Shown: piece after piece, positions 9,501-17,505 of the stretch
Layout: the number at the start of each line of letters is the position of its first letter
Numbering within the stretch: the stretch's first letter is position 1
DNA from: a virus
IMG/VR virus record: IMGVR_UViG_3300043823_000519
Location: 1 to 23,211 of that record
Strand: one strand, 5' to 3'
DNA length: 23,211 nucleotides
Translations under genes and position numbers: made by a program
Notes under the pieces: generated by a model
Databases searched by the model: none
What the model was told of the DNA's origin: nothing
The model's input: only the letters and a program-made list of their open reading frames with translations

Positions 9501-10617
9501 TAGGTATGTTTAACAGTTGTTGTGATTGATTTTCGATACGATAACCACGAACATATGCAACACCTTTTCCAATTGATAAATCATATGAATTTGGATCACT
9601 TCCTGAACCTAGATCCATATTAGTATTCATAGCACCATTGGCTGATGAAATTAATTTGAAATCTTGAACAATGTAGTCGCCATTTGTTTCATAATCACGT
9701 TTGGCAAAATAATCATCAATTACTGAGTATACTGTACCATTTACTTGCTTAATCAATTGACCATTTTCAATACGAACTAACTCAATAAAACTATCATCGC
9801 TACCTAAAGTCAATGGTAATGCTGTAAGTGTTAATGAAATTTCATAACGATCAGCACCTGGTGCTTGATAGTTTGATGCACCTACTGCCGGATCAAGTAA
9901 AGATGTATCTGTAGTATAATCAACAATAGATTCGTTAATTTGTAAACCAATTCTATATGTTGGTGTAGCATCATACTTGTCTAGAATAATAGTTTGTGGA
10001 GCAACATTTACAAAATTACCAATAGAATATTTTGTATATGTGCCATCTGGATTAGGTGATGATGATTGTGACCAACCATTGACGATATAATATACACCTT
10101 GTGCTACAGATGCAACAGATGAAAGGCCTGTACATGTTGTATTACCTGATAACGTTGTGCCAATTGTAGTTGCAACAAAGTTTGTACCTTTAGCAAAAAT
10201 TTGTGTACCGTCTGTAAATTGTACACCAGAACTATATGTGATAATTAGTGTGGGTGGATCGCCTGTACCTGCCGCATTAGTTGCTTCAGCAGTGGCAACT
10301 ACTTTAGCTATGATTGTTCCTGTAACATCTGTAATTGTTTGATTTAAGAAGTTTGCGGCTTTAATAGATGAACCATTATATGCGCCGTTAAGTTTTAAAT
10401 AATAGCAGTTTAAGTTTGTTGTAACTTGTCCACCAGTGACTGGTGTATTTTGTTGAAAAATATTAGATGCAAACTTAGAAATTTGGTCTTGCAGTATTGT
10501 TTGGGATTGTGTAAGCTCTCTACCCTGTACAGAGTAACCTGGTTTAAAGAGTATTCTATGAAAATTCTTTGTTGGATCAAAGTCATCATAGTAAGGGTAT
10601 TGATTAAAATTTTCCAT
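3523..10617 (-). CDS. Giant DUF4815-type baseplate/appendage structural protein (2364 residues)
   Basis: The start at 10617 has a strong AAAGGA site overlapping the gp8 stop. The N-terminus (PYYDDFDPTKNFHRILFKPG, then YSVQGRELTQSQTILQDQI at about 28-46) is the signature of DUF4815, found in marine T4-like phages downstream of gp8. The middle is a long series of Thr/Ser/Asn/Gly-rich beta domains. About 1457-1542 looks like a beta-sandwich binding domain (TYTVTYAGG, LTAGTTYYLNYAL). About 1613-1620 is a proline run (YYPPPPPF) followed by a helix-prone stretch. Two GxGY modules occur at about 2139-2217. The last 140 residues (from YAKYFTKKVIMVPG to IRAIALPSG) match the usual end of this family. 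T4 gp9, gp10, gp11 and gp12 are not in this window. The protein may take an outer-baseplate or fibre role instead (inference). Confidence 0.85.
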   Translation of the reverse strand: MENFNQYPYYDDFDPTKNFHRILFKPGYSVQGRELTQSQTILQDQISKFASNIFQQNTPVTGGQVTTNLNCYYLKLNGAYNGSSIKAANFLNQTITDVTGTIIAKVVATAEATNAAGTGDPPTLIITYSSGVQFTDGTQIFAKGTNFVATTIGTTLSGNTTCTGLSSVASVAQGVYYIVNGWSQSSSPNPDGTYTKYSIGNFVNVAPQTIILDKYDATPTYRIGLQINESIVDYTTDTSLLDPAVGASNYQAPGADRYEISLTLTALPLTLGSDDSFIELVRIENGQLIKQVNGTVYSVIDDYFAKRDYETNGDYIVQDFKLISSANGAMNTNMDLGSGSDPNSYDLSIGKGVAYVRGYRIENQSQQLLNIPRARTTNTIQTNNIFVDYGNYFVVDTLSGIFDATSQPYVDLHCVASANIGLSGQTNYTSTLVGSARLRGLKYVTSQGANTQTYIFNAYVCDIATNTLSGTVASATSTTLVVNDTSGTFSNINGAYVGVTLSMTSGGDVGNALAITGYTVSGSTKTFTVETPFIVTPSSSDTFSLLFAINDIDCIVTQNGYTSLTANANISVVGGGKSGPTQTSPTVLQSSGTSEMIFPIGNPYVANVANTSFYSTMLFRNQRWNNTSKTLTLSISQPGISFVGPLNTGLYGEQFKQLFTIVDTTTGQIQDFTYSGNTATLSTNTTVMFSSSVYGTDTNPVDVYAQVFIPNGEGASSVLKYKTLVTGNTSYCPAQASFTTVTSNNYVDLTTGQAYIQNNVIGTSAISLYVNDVKRITKIIDTGSTTTTPFSSSLSGFKDITGSFSFDNGQRDNSYEFATITLIPGAIKPIGNILVCFDHYSHSGGDGYFNIQSYINEEYASIPSYTAKDGTTYALRDCMDFRPAKQNATTSGAWEYNNNPTSSPYNGGILLPQNNVGIIDSYAYYLGRQDLLVLTKDSQFKVISGAPDLKPILPDAPSGSLVIANLIHDPYTAYVPGENPDGVPANLSINKIAHKNWRKSDITDLQTQVDNMEYYAALNQLEASAAATQVPDNNGITRPNYGILVDDFSSFATADSTQPNYAANINIRKKQMGPLNSVTNFQLQNPQVLNSLGTANNFNTFAVNSISGTQTNIYTLPYTTANLISQVLASNTVSVNPFSVVVEQGFLSLNPPMDNWVNTVEVPMITINDPTLQFSQQAGGVNLTNAGDFASLPGTQQLLTSSQTTITATSGVNSTSNPTASFIAQPAQTYVAQTQGLNSAQLSSASSPALSVSNGYVNNDAVVPNIRPQEIIVRAKNLLVNSPIHCFFDGTLVDQWMTSPNTIELTNVTGTFNQDDIVGYYEPSVTDFFPIARVVSAYNYPGTSNWRLYIATMIGLPSTVTTNATFQNAFFDINGNYIGQTASGTVSLNGKTITDLHTSGIVSNIGGGFKNSANTSLPAVTNYKSAIVNGWSDFLNNYGAWGDNSDGSSWNSSSYSFTPTITGTYTVTYAGGDISTSGIYFSTTSGSTGTQVGSTISSLTTDPQTITLSLTAGTTYYLNYALTNTGGGAYTGPAFALTVSDPSGNIVWDTLAPPNITTTSGTIYNMPQGGNYYIGATSLQLDGNASTANNIYIGSSITIKSTYTYTYNYGSVYYPPPPPFSGDGDCGNVSRYQAAVAQYNAQINQEVISLQNQTITLSTTGTFTANITGYNGVTKTVTLDTPVNISTGYNNQYGQIQSQYTINGTATSVADAISVGSSIPSLSTNENGEFVAIFNVPGSMFWTGQRVFRVDNRSIMNMPSSATTWAEGTFWATGLQSTQQLPDFASTVDSTSVTFNQTAQTGYNLVSQAPKIDPIAQTFMVDKTNYPNGVFLNSLNLFFAPFTNNNTPNVPVSVYLLNTLNGYPTGQALAHSTATVSSQFVNTSTNPSTSNTATATVFTFDAPVYIQPGVLYAFVVQSSSADYNLWYAQQNEIAINYASGGVPTKIGQTPYTGSLFESQNSITWTADQTKNLMFEIDQCVFSNPGGSNIQFVVPKGLPYRKLGRHDIQHSISANSVPNVYSLYAQNQLVDAINVSTTDFIPTGTSINYSYQTTLASTGAVTSQQPINPGKYGTPTQDNVYLNDGQGERALFKNSANSFQLYASLATTDTNVSPVISDDGVSLYSIVYHINNMGIDGNIINVANTGTGYNANTLSITCSAPDVGSDYPLFGFKQNTVTGGITSIYTTYPGSGYHTTPTITISDPSTRSGNTNAVVTVQGETSPFGGNGYAKYFTKKVIMVPGNDSGDMRVYYSAYKPIGTDVLVYYKILSSADSSQFDAQSWQLMTQTTEVGTYSTDRNDVIEFECAPGTSNQAANKISYTSTNGKTYNNFIQFQIKVVMKTNDRTNVPFLSDIRAIALPSGTGL

Positions 10618-10626
10618 CTTTTTCCT

Positions 10627-12201
10627 TTAGAATCCTAATACAATTCTGAATTGTTCTGTTCCATCTGAACTTCTTTGTGTTGCTGTTCTATTTTGTACGT
10701 AAACAACATAACCAGAATTTGTTACGAATGTTGGTGTTGTTATATTCAATGCTGTTCTGATAGTACCTGATGATGCACCATATACTGGAGCAGATTGTTG
10801 CGCTGTACCTGTAGTATTTATCAAGCGAACAATATTGTTTCCGCTATCAAAATCAACTACAGTTCCTGTAAATATTGCTGATGCAAGAGATATTCCTTGA
10901 TATACTGTTTCTGATGGTGTGTAGTTTAATGAACCACCTGAAACTTGAATGTTAGTAGTACATGAATATATTGTAGAATTAGCTGGATTTGGATTGGTTT
11001 CTAAGTCAACTGAATTAATTAAGAAACCAATTTGTCGATAAGAAATATCTGTTGGAACATAACCATTTTCACTCTGACTATATGTTGCAGTCAACATTAA
11101 TGATTTTGCACCAAGTTCAGATGCTGGATCATAACCATGTCCACCAATAGGTGATGGATAAGTTACTGCTTGAGCACCTGTACCGCTTGCTGATGAGATT
11201 GTAACTGTCGCATATGTGTAGTTATTTCCTGCATTATCAACAACAATATCTGTAATGACACCATTATTAGCAACTGCATGTGCGGCCGCTCCTTGACCAT
11301 TTCCTGTAATAGTTACATAAACCGCAGAGTTTGCAGGATCATATCCAGAACCACCATTGACCACGTTAATTGTATCTAATGAACCACTGCCTTGTGTAGT
11401 AACTAATGGGTTAGGTGATGCTTCACCTACAGCGACTGGAATCCAGTTTGAATCCATAAACTTTTGTTTACTTCCTTGATCTATAGTATACATGTAGTAC
11501 CATTTATACCCATCTGAGCCTTGGAAAATATCATTAGACTGAAATACACCAGGTGCAAAAGATGGTTCTATTGTAGATGGTGCACCATTGTTGTTCCATA
11601 AACACTTGAATACTTGATCATATCTGTTTTTTATATAAAATGTTTGTGGCGTCGATGCAGTAAATTGAGTATTTTCTAATACGCTACTTGTTGCTGGTAA
11701 ATTCAATTGAATTGTTGTAACCCCATTTGCAGTATTGAATGATTGTACTGTTGAGCCTAATTGCAATCCATTTCCGTAAATGACCGCATTGTAAGTTAAA
11801 TTTGTTGTGTTTGCATCTGACGTAGTGATATACGTATTTCCTGATTGTATATTAGTATTACTTAATGTATATGTTGTATTAAATAAATCTATATCATCTC
11901 GATAATAGTTATATACAGTATTTGCAGTCCAATTATTTCTATTAATAATAGGTGAAATATCTTGCGGAGTGACTTTTTTAGCCGCAATAATATTATTCAT
12001 AACTGTTTTTAGTCCTCGAACACTCTGATCAGGAATTGGTGGTATAGCTTCATTTGGCCAAGGTAATACTTGTCCAATGAAACTGTAGAATGATGAAAGA
12101 GGTACATTGATGTTAGTAGGTAAAACAACAACTGGAGAGAAATAAATCTGCTCCATTTCTACTGTTTTGCCTAGAGTTGTAAGTGTTCCGATATTTGCCA
12201 T
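10627..12201 (-). CDS. 8: Baseplate wedge protein gp8
   Basis: The protein has 524 residues against 334 in T4 gp8. gp8-type features are VLPWPNEAIPPIPDQSV at about 48-64, then a segment with AKKVTPQDISPIINRNNW and a later DQVFKCLWNN. These are followed by IEPSFAP and DGYKWYYMYTID, matching the Trp/Tyr-rich motif before the T4 gp8 C-terminal half. In T4, gp8 is a dimer in the baseplate wedge that binds gp7 and gp10. The extra length includes a GxGY beta-module at about 279-343 (VNGGSGYDPANSAVYVTITG and NGVITDIVVDNAGNNY) that also occurs in gp6, gp7 and the DUF4815 protein. A candidate late promoter lies upstream. The last codons overlap the ribosome site of the next gene, so the two are probably coupled. 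Confidence 0.85.
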   Translation of the reverse strand: MANIGTLTTLGKTVEMEQIYFSPVVVLPTNINVPLSSFYSFIGQVLPWPNEAIPPIPDQSVRGLKTVMNNIIAAKKVTPQDISPIINRNNWTANTVYNYYRDDIDLFNTTYTLSNTNIQSGNTYITTSDANTTNLTYNAVIYGNGLQLGSTVQSFNTANGVTTIQLNLPATSSVLENTQFTASTPQTFYIKNRYDQVFKCLWNNNGAPSTIEPSFAPGVFQSNDIFQGSDGYKWYYMYTIDQGSKQKFMDSNWIPVAVGEASPNPLVTTQGSGSLDTINVVNGGSGYDPANSAVYVTITGNGQGAAAHAVANNGVITDIVVDNAGNNYTYATVTISSASGTGAQAVTYPSPIGGHGYDPASELGAKSLMLTATYSQSENGYVPTDISYRQIGFLINSVDLETNPNPANSTIYSCTTNIQVSGGSLNYTPSETVYQGISLASAIFTGTVVDFDSGNNIVRLINTTGTAQQSAPVYGASSGTIRTALNITTPTFVTNSGYVVYVQNRTATQRSSDGTEQFRIVLGF

Positions 12202-12223
12202 AGTATTTTCTTCTTTAATTAAC

Positions 12224-12231
12224 TATTTATC
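12224..12231 (-). promoter_or_regulatory. Candidate T4-type late promoter (GATAAATA)
   Basis: The - strand reads GATAAATA, one mismatch from TATAAATA, 22 bases before the gp8 ATG. It lies in the 34-base gap between gp7 and gp8, one of the few gaps in the unit. It would let gp8 and the giant downstream gene be transcribed apart from the hub genes. Confidence 0.5.
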
Positions 12232-12235
12232 ATGA

Positions 12236-14944
12236 TTAAATGAAAGTGTAATAGTATGCATTTGCTGTATTAAAATGTCTTTGTGTTGTGATTAATACAG
12301 GATTATTAGCATTTCCTATTGTTCCAATTGTATTTGCAACGTAGATAATATTATTTGTATAATCTACTGATGTTACTGTCTGTATTGTATTATTAATTGT
12401 AACAAGGTCACCTTTGATTGCGGCATCATCAAGATCTGGTCCATCATCATCAGAATTTCCTGGGCCATACAAGTAATCCAATGTGTTAGTGAATGATGTT
12501 ATATGAATTGAATTACTCTGTGCATATGCATAAGCAACATTTGTCATTAATAATGGTATACTATCTTGAACCGTAATAGTGTTTCCTGAAATAGAGGTAA
12601 TCATACTATAGATTCCCATGTCTGCATCGCTATCCCATAATGAGAAGTAATTACCAACACTCATTACATTCGCTAAGTTACTTGTATTGTTTGAAATTGT
12701 AATTGTATTTGATGACCAACCAGAAACTAAAGAAATTGTTGCCATAGCATTTGCTGAGCCAGTTACATATTGTAAAGTATGTTTAATCTGTTCTTCACCA
12801 CTAACATTATAATTAAATTCATGTAAATAATCTGGAATAATATTAACACCAAAGAAATTCAAACCTGCTGGATGTAGAATGTTTAATAATGCATCTCTGT
12901 ATCGTGCAATTTCTTTTTCGACATAAATTTCATATGTGAACCCATTATTCATTTCACTTTGAATGATTGAATATGAACTTGGTTGTCCAGAAATAGTTAA
13001 ATATCTTCCTGGTTCTGTATAAGTTCCACTTGAGAATTGAACAGTTGCTTCTGCTTGACCATCACCGTACGTAGTAAGCGTATTCGGTACAATGTTCATA
13101 GAAATGTTACTAGTATCAATAATTAAAGGTAATGAGGTATTTGGATATGTATTAAAATTATAGCAACGTAATTTCCAAATAGAACTCAATTGATTGATAT
13201 TGTTCGAAGATATTTCTGTTACACTATCAATATATCCAGTAAATGTTTTAGTATTCGCTTGTTGTTGATATACGGATTCACCTGACTGCGGTAAGTCAGA
13301 AGAAAGAAGATTGGTTACTTCAATATCAAATATTTGTAGAGATACGTTTGGTGATGTGATATAATCGATACCACCATCTAGAACTGAAATAGATTGAATT
13401 GCACCTAATTGTGAACTTGTTAAAACAAATTGAGCACCTGTACCGATAGTACCTGTTGCAACAATAGATGCGTTAGTTCCATTTGCTGTGCTGATTGTTA
13501 CTACAGGTAAACCACCTTGATATCCAATACCACCATATGGGCCTGGACCAGTTGGTGGATAAACATATTTAACTGAAGTGATAGCACCGTTCGCATTAAC
13601 AGTTGCGATGTTTGCATATGCACCAATACCGCTACCACCAGAAATGATAATCTTATCATTTGTTGTATATCCTAAACCAGGATTAACAATTTGTAATGGT
13701 GCTAGAATTCCTAGCGTACTGATATCATGTGATGTATTTGTTGTATCTTTATATGAAGAATTTACTGAGATAGATGGAACACTAGGATATCCAGTACCTG
13801 GTGAAGTTAATAGAACTGCAAGTAGTGGACTTACATTGAATGATAAGAACGAGAACGCATTGATCATTGTTGTGTTTAGAATATTAGATGTTGCATTTGC
13901 CCATCCAGTATTCGTATTTGCTATAGTCACATTTGAATTCATAAATGGACCTAAAACATCAACATCAACAAAGTTAACCGGGAAACTATTTGCAGTGTCA
14001 TATGCAGAAATAACTGCGGCAGCTCCTGTACCGTTTCCAGTAATTGTTACTGTAGTATTTCCTAGGTCTCTATATCCATAGCCACCATTAGTCAAATATA
14101 GCGATGCAACAGATCCTGTGCTTACAGAGAATACTTCAGCACTAGCACCAGTGTTTGATATTCCTGCTCTTGAACCACCATAGAATACAACTGGATCGCC
14201 TGGACTATAATAAAGACCTCTTGCATTAGGATTAATGGTCACATTTAATACACTACCAATAATTTCATATTCTAATGTGGTTGCACCTACTGTACCTGCG
14301 GGAACTATTTGACCATTTAAAAAATACGCTGGTGTCAAATCGTTGTATACGAGTTGAACAAATTCACCCGAAATAAATGCTCTAGTTAATTTAGAAATAT
14401 AAACTGATGTTTTATTTCCTTGAATTGTGGCCACTTCAATATTAGCAAAAGCATTTGACTTTAAACCAAGCAAACTCAAACCTTTAATTGTTTCTAACGT
14501 AGGGTCTATTGTATTTAAACGAACTGCTGTTGGTATAAACCAAACACCTGATGATGTTTTGAATGTTGTGTCACCGGTATTGTAGAGATTACAATCAGTA
14601 TTATAAAGTACACGAAATAGGAAGTTATATGATGCTGGTGTACCTTTAGCAGAGTATAGTTCTTTTGCTACTTTTAATAATTTCTTTTGATCTGCTAACA
14701 AATCATTTGGAAAATATGGAAGAAAATCATTTAAAAAATATTGAATGAATTCATCTGTTGTGTTATCAACATCAATATAATTTAAGATATTTTTCGATCT
14801 GTCAGTAATATTATTTTCTTGTTCTAACCACTCATAGTATGCCTGTATAAACGCAACAAAAGTTGCGTAGTTAGGATCTTCACGTATGAACGCAGGTAAC
14901 TGCGATGGTATTAGAAGACTTGTTTTAAAATTATTTGGTATCAT
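12236..14944 (-). CDS. 7: Baseplate wedge protein, gp7-like
   Basis: The protein has 902 residues (T4 gp7 has 1032) and lies between gp6 and gp8, the place of gp7 in T4. Its N-terminus (LLIPSQLPAFIREDPNYATF at about 10-29, then VAFIQAYYEWLEQ) is typical of marine T4-like baseplate proteins at this position. The next part is helical (DEFIQYFLNDFLPYFPNDLL, KELYSAKGTPASYNFLFRVL). The KGTPxSYxFLFRVLY segment is well conserved in this group. From about 280 to 530 the protein is a chain of beta-modules with GxGY signatures (NGGYGY, SPGTGY, NPGLGY, DGGIDY). The C-terminal 370 residues are mixed. The name rests on gene order and N-terminal pattern rather than on a clear match to T4 gp7. The gp7 ribosome site is weak. 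Confidence 0.7.
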   Translation of the reverse strand: MIPNNFKTSLLIPSQLPAFIREDPNYATFVAFIQAYYEWLEQENNITDRSKNILNYIDVDNTTDEFIQYFLNDFLPYFPNDLLADQKKLLKVAKELYSAKGTPASYNFLFRVLYNTDCNLYNTGDTTFKTSSGVWFIPTAVRLNTIDPTLETIKGLSLLGLKSNAFANIEVATIQGNKTSVYISKLTRAFISGEFVQLVYNDLTPAYFLNGQIVPAGTVGATTLEYEIIGSVLNVTINPNARGLYYSPGDPVVFYGGSRAGISNTGASAEVFSVSTGSVASLYLTNGGYGYRDLGNTTVTITGNGTGAAAVISAYDTANSFPVNFVDVDVLGPFMNSNVTIANTNTGWANATSNILNTTMINAFSFLSFNVSPLLAVLLTSPGTGYPSVPSISVNSSYKDTTNTSHDISTLGILAPLQIVNPGLGYTTNDKIIISGGSGIGAYANIATVNANGAITSVKYVYPPTGPGPYGGIGYQGGLPVVTISTANGTNASIVATGTIGTGAQFVLTSSQLGAIQSISVLDGGIDYITSPNVSLQIFDIEVTNLLSSDLPQSGESVYQQQANTKTFTGYIDSVTEISSNNINQLSSIWKLRCYNFNTYPNTSLPLIIDTSNISMNIVPNTLTTYGDGQAEATVQFSSGTYTEPGRYLTISGQPSSYSIIQSEMNNGFTYEIYVEKEIARYRDALLNILHPAGLNFFGVNIIPDYLHEFNYNVSGEEQIKHTLQYVTGSANAMATISLVSGWSSNTITISNNTSNLANVMSVGNYFSLWDSDADMGIYSMITSISGNTITVQDSIPLLMTNVAYAYAQSNSIHITSFTNTLDYLYGPGNSDDDGPDLDDAAIKGDLVTINNTIQTVTSVDYTNNIIYVANTIGTIGNANNPVLITTQRHFNTANAYYYTFI

Positions 14945-14946
14945 TT

Positions 14947-17013
14947 TTATTGTTTTGCAACTAGATTAACAACAACAGATGTTGAATCATTTAAGTCTAT
15001 TGTCAAAATTTGATTTTGTTGTGTTTCAATAATTGAGGTTTTTGGTGTAGCAACAACTAAAAGACTCTCAAGCGTATTATCGATTGCATATGGTGCAAAA
15101 TTTGTTAATGTAATTATAACATTAGTATAATCAATAGTTCCTGCATTTGTATTTAATATGTTTTTTGTGCTTGCAGTATTATAGTATGTTCTCAATGCAC
15201 CTGTTTGTGATTCAATAATCGCTTGGGCTGCCGCCAATTGACCTGTTGAATCATTCGTTGCATTTGTAATTTGAACAACTGCTTGTGTATATCCATAACC
15301 AGCATTAGTTACTGTAATATTCGTGATGTAACCATTAACGATAGTTGCTTCTGCTGTTGCACCAGTACCATCACCTAAAATAGTAACTGTGGGTGCTACC
15401 GTGTAACTGAAACCAGGATTCAATACTTGAATTTCTGCAATACCACCAGTTGTAGATGGAATTTCTTCTAAGAAGACACCATCTACAATATTGTTATTGA
15501 CAAGATATTGCATTGACGGATAACTATAGATACCGCTTGTCAATACTCCTTTTTGTAAAGGTACTGCATAATTTAATGTATAATTCAAAGATGTAGTCAA
15601 ATTTGGATATATTTTCTTAGCAATTTGAATCGAATTTTCGTTTGCAATAATAGATTGGTCAACATTTTGAATAGTTGAAATGAGACTAGCAATATTAAAT
15701 GTAGAATTAAATGTGTTTAGTGTACTATTTAATTGATTTACGATTGCAGATTGAATATTAGATTGGAGTGTATATGGATCCAAAATAGTTTTCTTAGGAT
15801 CATACAAAACATTAGCATTTACACGAATGTATGTGTAATCTGGTTCAACAATAACAGGTTCTACAGTCATAATGCTAACCGGGTTCAAGATGTTATCAAT
15901 AATATCTTGTTTTTCTGTTGTTGTCAATGAATATCCACCTGAAGGCTTGATGCTCACAAATACTTGTCCATATACTGGTGGATTGTTTTCTTGTCCACCC
16001 CATACATTAACAGCATCAAACTGATATCCTAATGTATTTTGATTTAGAATAGTGATGTAATCATCTTTTGTTACCGCACGATTTTGTGCCGAATATGATT
16101 TTGGTGCAGTAAACTTAATTGAATCGATTGTTTCTTTATCGCCTCCAGCAGATGCTGGAACTACAGGAAATATTGTTGTACCAACTGGAGTGATTCCTGT
16201 AATTGAATCCATCAAAACAAAATTATTAGCACCAGTAGATGCACTACCATCAGTTACAATGTAACTTAAATTAACAATGTTTCCATCATTAAGTTGTTGA
16301 CCTAAAATACCATCACCAAAATAGATTTCATAAGTTCCTGTTAAACTCTCTTGTATAAAGTATACTTGACTGGAACCATTCAGTCCAAGAAAATCTGTTG
16401 CTTGAGTGAAAACTTGATATGATGTATTTGATAGTGATTGTTGTATTTGAACAGACAACGAAGTGATATCTACATTAGAATCTGGAATTTCGAATGTATA
16501 TGATGGGTTAGTTGTACTATCAACAGTATATGATTGTGTAGAAACAATACCTTGTTTTAATAAAATTTCATTGAATGTTGCAACACCATTTGCTGAATTT
16601 ACTGTGTTACCTTGTATTGTTACAAAGTTGTAGTTAACTCCGTTGATTGCTTCAGACATAAAGTTTGTATATGCTGGTATAGTAACCGGTCCGCTAGTAC
16701 CAGAAACTGTCATATTAATTTTTGCAGTTGGTGCTATAGAAGATTTGGGTATGTAATTTAGTAATTTTGCATGTGAAACAACAGATGAACGTTGTGTTGC
16801 AGAATCTAAAAACATTTCATTAGCAACCATATTAAGATAAAATGCATTATATTGCGTATTATATGCAAAAATATCTAATAGTGTATTTAATGTTGAACCT
16901 TGAAAATTATAGTCTTTAAACGTATCTTGACCCTGCAAGTACGTAATAAAGTTACTTTTTATATTATTGAAGTCTAAGTCTGTGACTTGTATGTTAGAGT
17001 TGGCGCCGGCCAT
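14947..17013 (-). CDS. 6: Baseplate wedge protein gp6 (gpJ-like)
   Basis: The protein has 688 residues, near the 660 of T4 gp6. It opens with VTDLDFNNIKSNFITYLQGQ and a GSTLNTLLDIFAYNTQYNAF segment typical of gp6 and phage P2 gpJ-type proteins. It continues with NMVANEMFLDSATQRSSVVS and LLNYIPKSS. A YEIYFGDGILGQQLNDGN segment at about 225-245 and AVTKDDYITIL are further family marks. gp6 dimers form the continuous ring of the inner baseplate. A GxGY module is inserted at about 520-585. It starts 1 base into the stop of gp25 with an AGAGG ribosome site. The first codons (GCC GGC GCC) are unusually GC-rich for this genome. Identification is firm. Confidence 0.9.
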   Translation of the reverse strand: MAGANSNIQVTDLDFNNIKSNFITYLQGQDTFKDYNFQGSTLNTLLDIFAYNTQYNAFYLNMVANEMFLDSATQRSSVVSHAKLLNYIPKSSIAPTAKINMTVSGTSGPVTIPAYTNFMSEAINGVNYNFVTIQGNTVNSANGVATFNEILLKQGIVSTQSYTVDSTTNPSYTFEIPDSNVDITSLSVQIQQSLSNTSYQVFTQATDFLGLNGSSQVYFIQESLTGTYEIYFGDGILGQQLNDGNIVNLSYIVTDGSASTGANNFVLMDSITGITPVGTTIFPVVPASAGGDKETIDSIKFTAPKSYSAQNRAVTKDDYITILNQNTLGYQFDAVNVWGGQENNPPVYGQVFVSIKPSGGYSLTTTEKQDIIDNILNPVSIMTVEPVIVEPDYTYIRVNANVLYDPKKTILDPYTLQSNIQSAIVNQLNSTLNTFNSTFNIASLISTIQNVDQSIIANENSIQIAKKIYPNLTTSLNYTLNYAVPLQKGVLTSGIYSYPSMQYLVNNNIVDGVFLEEIPSTTGGIAEIQVLNPGFSYTVAPTVTILGDGTGATAEATIVNGYITNITVTNAGYGYTQAVVQITNATNDSTGQLAAAQAIIESQTGALRTYYNTASTKNILNTNAGTIDYTNVIITLTNFAPYAIDNTLESLLVVATPKTSIIETQQNQILTIDLNDSTSVVVNLVAKQ

Positions 17014-17405
17014 TATCGTGTCCTCTCTAGTATCAGAGTTACATCGGTAGGTGTTGTATTGTTACCAATGTATATTGTTAATTTTACAAAAAAAGAATTT
17101 TGATCAGGATAAGCAGTAACATCGATACTATCAACGATTGCTCTCGGCTCAAAATTTTCTATAGCAAGAGCAATTTCATCAGAAATTACACTAGAATTTA
17201 AATCGTCAACATTTTCAAATAAAATACCAGAAAGATTTGTACCAACTAATGGTTGAAATGGTCTCTCATAATATTCTGTAAGTAACAATTGTTTGACTGA
17301 GCGAATTACTGCCTGATCATCATAACTCATGGCGACATCATTCGTCACTGGCTGACGAGTGAACATCATGTCTAAGTCTGAATATATTTTTTGTAGTGTT
17401 CCCAT
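17013..17405 (-). CDS. 25: Baseplate wedge protein gp25
   Basis: The protein has 130 residues, against 132 in T4. It opens with LQKIYSDLDMMF, aligning with the NKLYSDIDPEM of T4 gp25. It then has VIRSVKQLLLT, YERPFQPLVGTNLSGILFE and the diagnostic ENFEPRA with Glu86-Pro87-Arg88. The EPR motif is shared by gp25, phage P2 gpW and TssE of type VI secretion, and in the T4 baseplate it holds the inner core bundle with gp6 and gp53. gp25 also nucleates the sheath at the baseplate. It overlaps gp6 by one base (TAATG), so translation is probably coupled. The start is preceded by AAAAGG, but at a long distance of about 14 bases. Confidence 0.95.
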   Translation of the reverse strand: MGTLQKIYSDLDMMFTRQPVTNDVAMSYDDQAVIRSVKQLLLTEYYERPFQPLVGTNLSGILFENVDDLNSSVISDEIALAIENFEPRAIVDSIDVTAYPDQNSFFVKLTIYIGNNTTPTDVTLILERTR

Positions 17406-17461
17406 CTTTTATTTATTACCTTTTAAGCCAAAAGTAAAATGACTTTTTTAGAACCCGGATA

Positions 17462-17486
17462 CCCCGCCAAATTTTTCATGGCGGAA
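17462..17486 (-). promoter_or_regulatory. RNA hairpin between gp5C and gp25
   Basis: On the transcribed (-) strand CCGCCA pairs with UGGCGG across a 9-base loop (UGAAAAAUU), at 17464-17484. Two G-U pairs can extend the stem to 8 pairs (17462-17486). There is no run of U after it. It may stabilise or be cut in the message between hub and wedge genes, attenuate expression, or be a factor-dependent terminator. The structure is seen; the role is inferred. Confidence 0.55.
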
Positions 17487-17491
17487 ACCCA

Positions 17492-17505
17492 AAATTTCGA
17501 AATTT
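17492..17505. repeat. Perfect 14-bp palindrome AAATTTCGAAATTT
   Basis: The 14 bases read the same on both strands, centred on TTCGAA. It lies 3 bases past the stop of the gp5 spike gene and next to the hairpin. It could be a protein-binding site or part of a larger RNA fold, or be incidental in AT-rich DNA. Confidence 0.5.

Noticed and set aside
10815-10822. GATAAATA on the - strand inside gp8, identical to the octamer upstream of gp8.
   Set aside because: It is inside coding sequence, about 200 bases from the next start, and such octamers arise by chance in AT-rich DNA.
17410-17417. AATAAATA on the - strand just before gp25, like the late promoters.
   Set aside because: It lies only 5 bases before the gp25 ATG, so transcription would start at or inside the start codon. 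The other candidates lie 22-32 bases away.
17462-17486. Reading the GC-rich hairpin as an intrinsic terminator.
   Set aside because: No U-tract follows the stem on the transcribed strand, and gp25 follows closely with no convincing promoter of its own.
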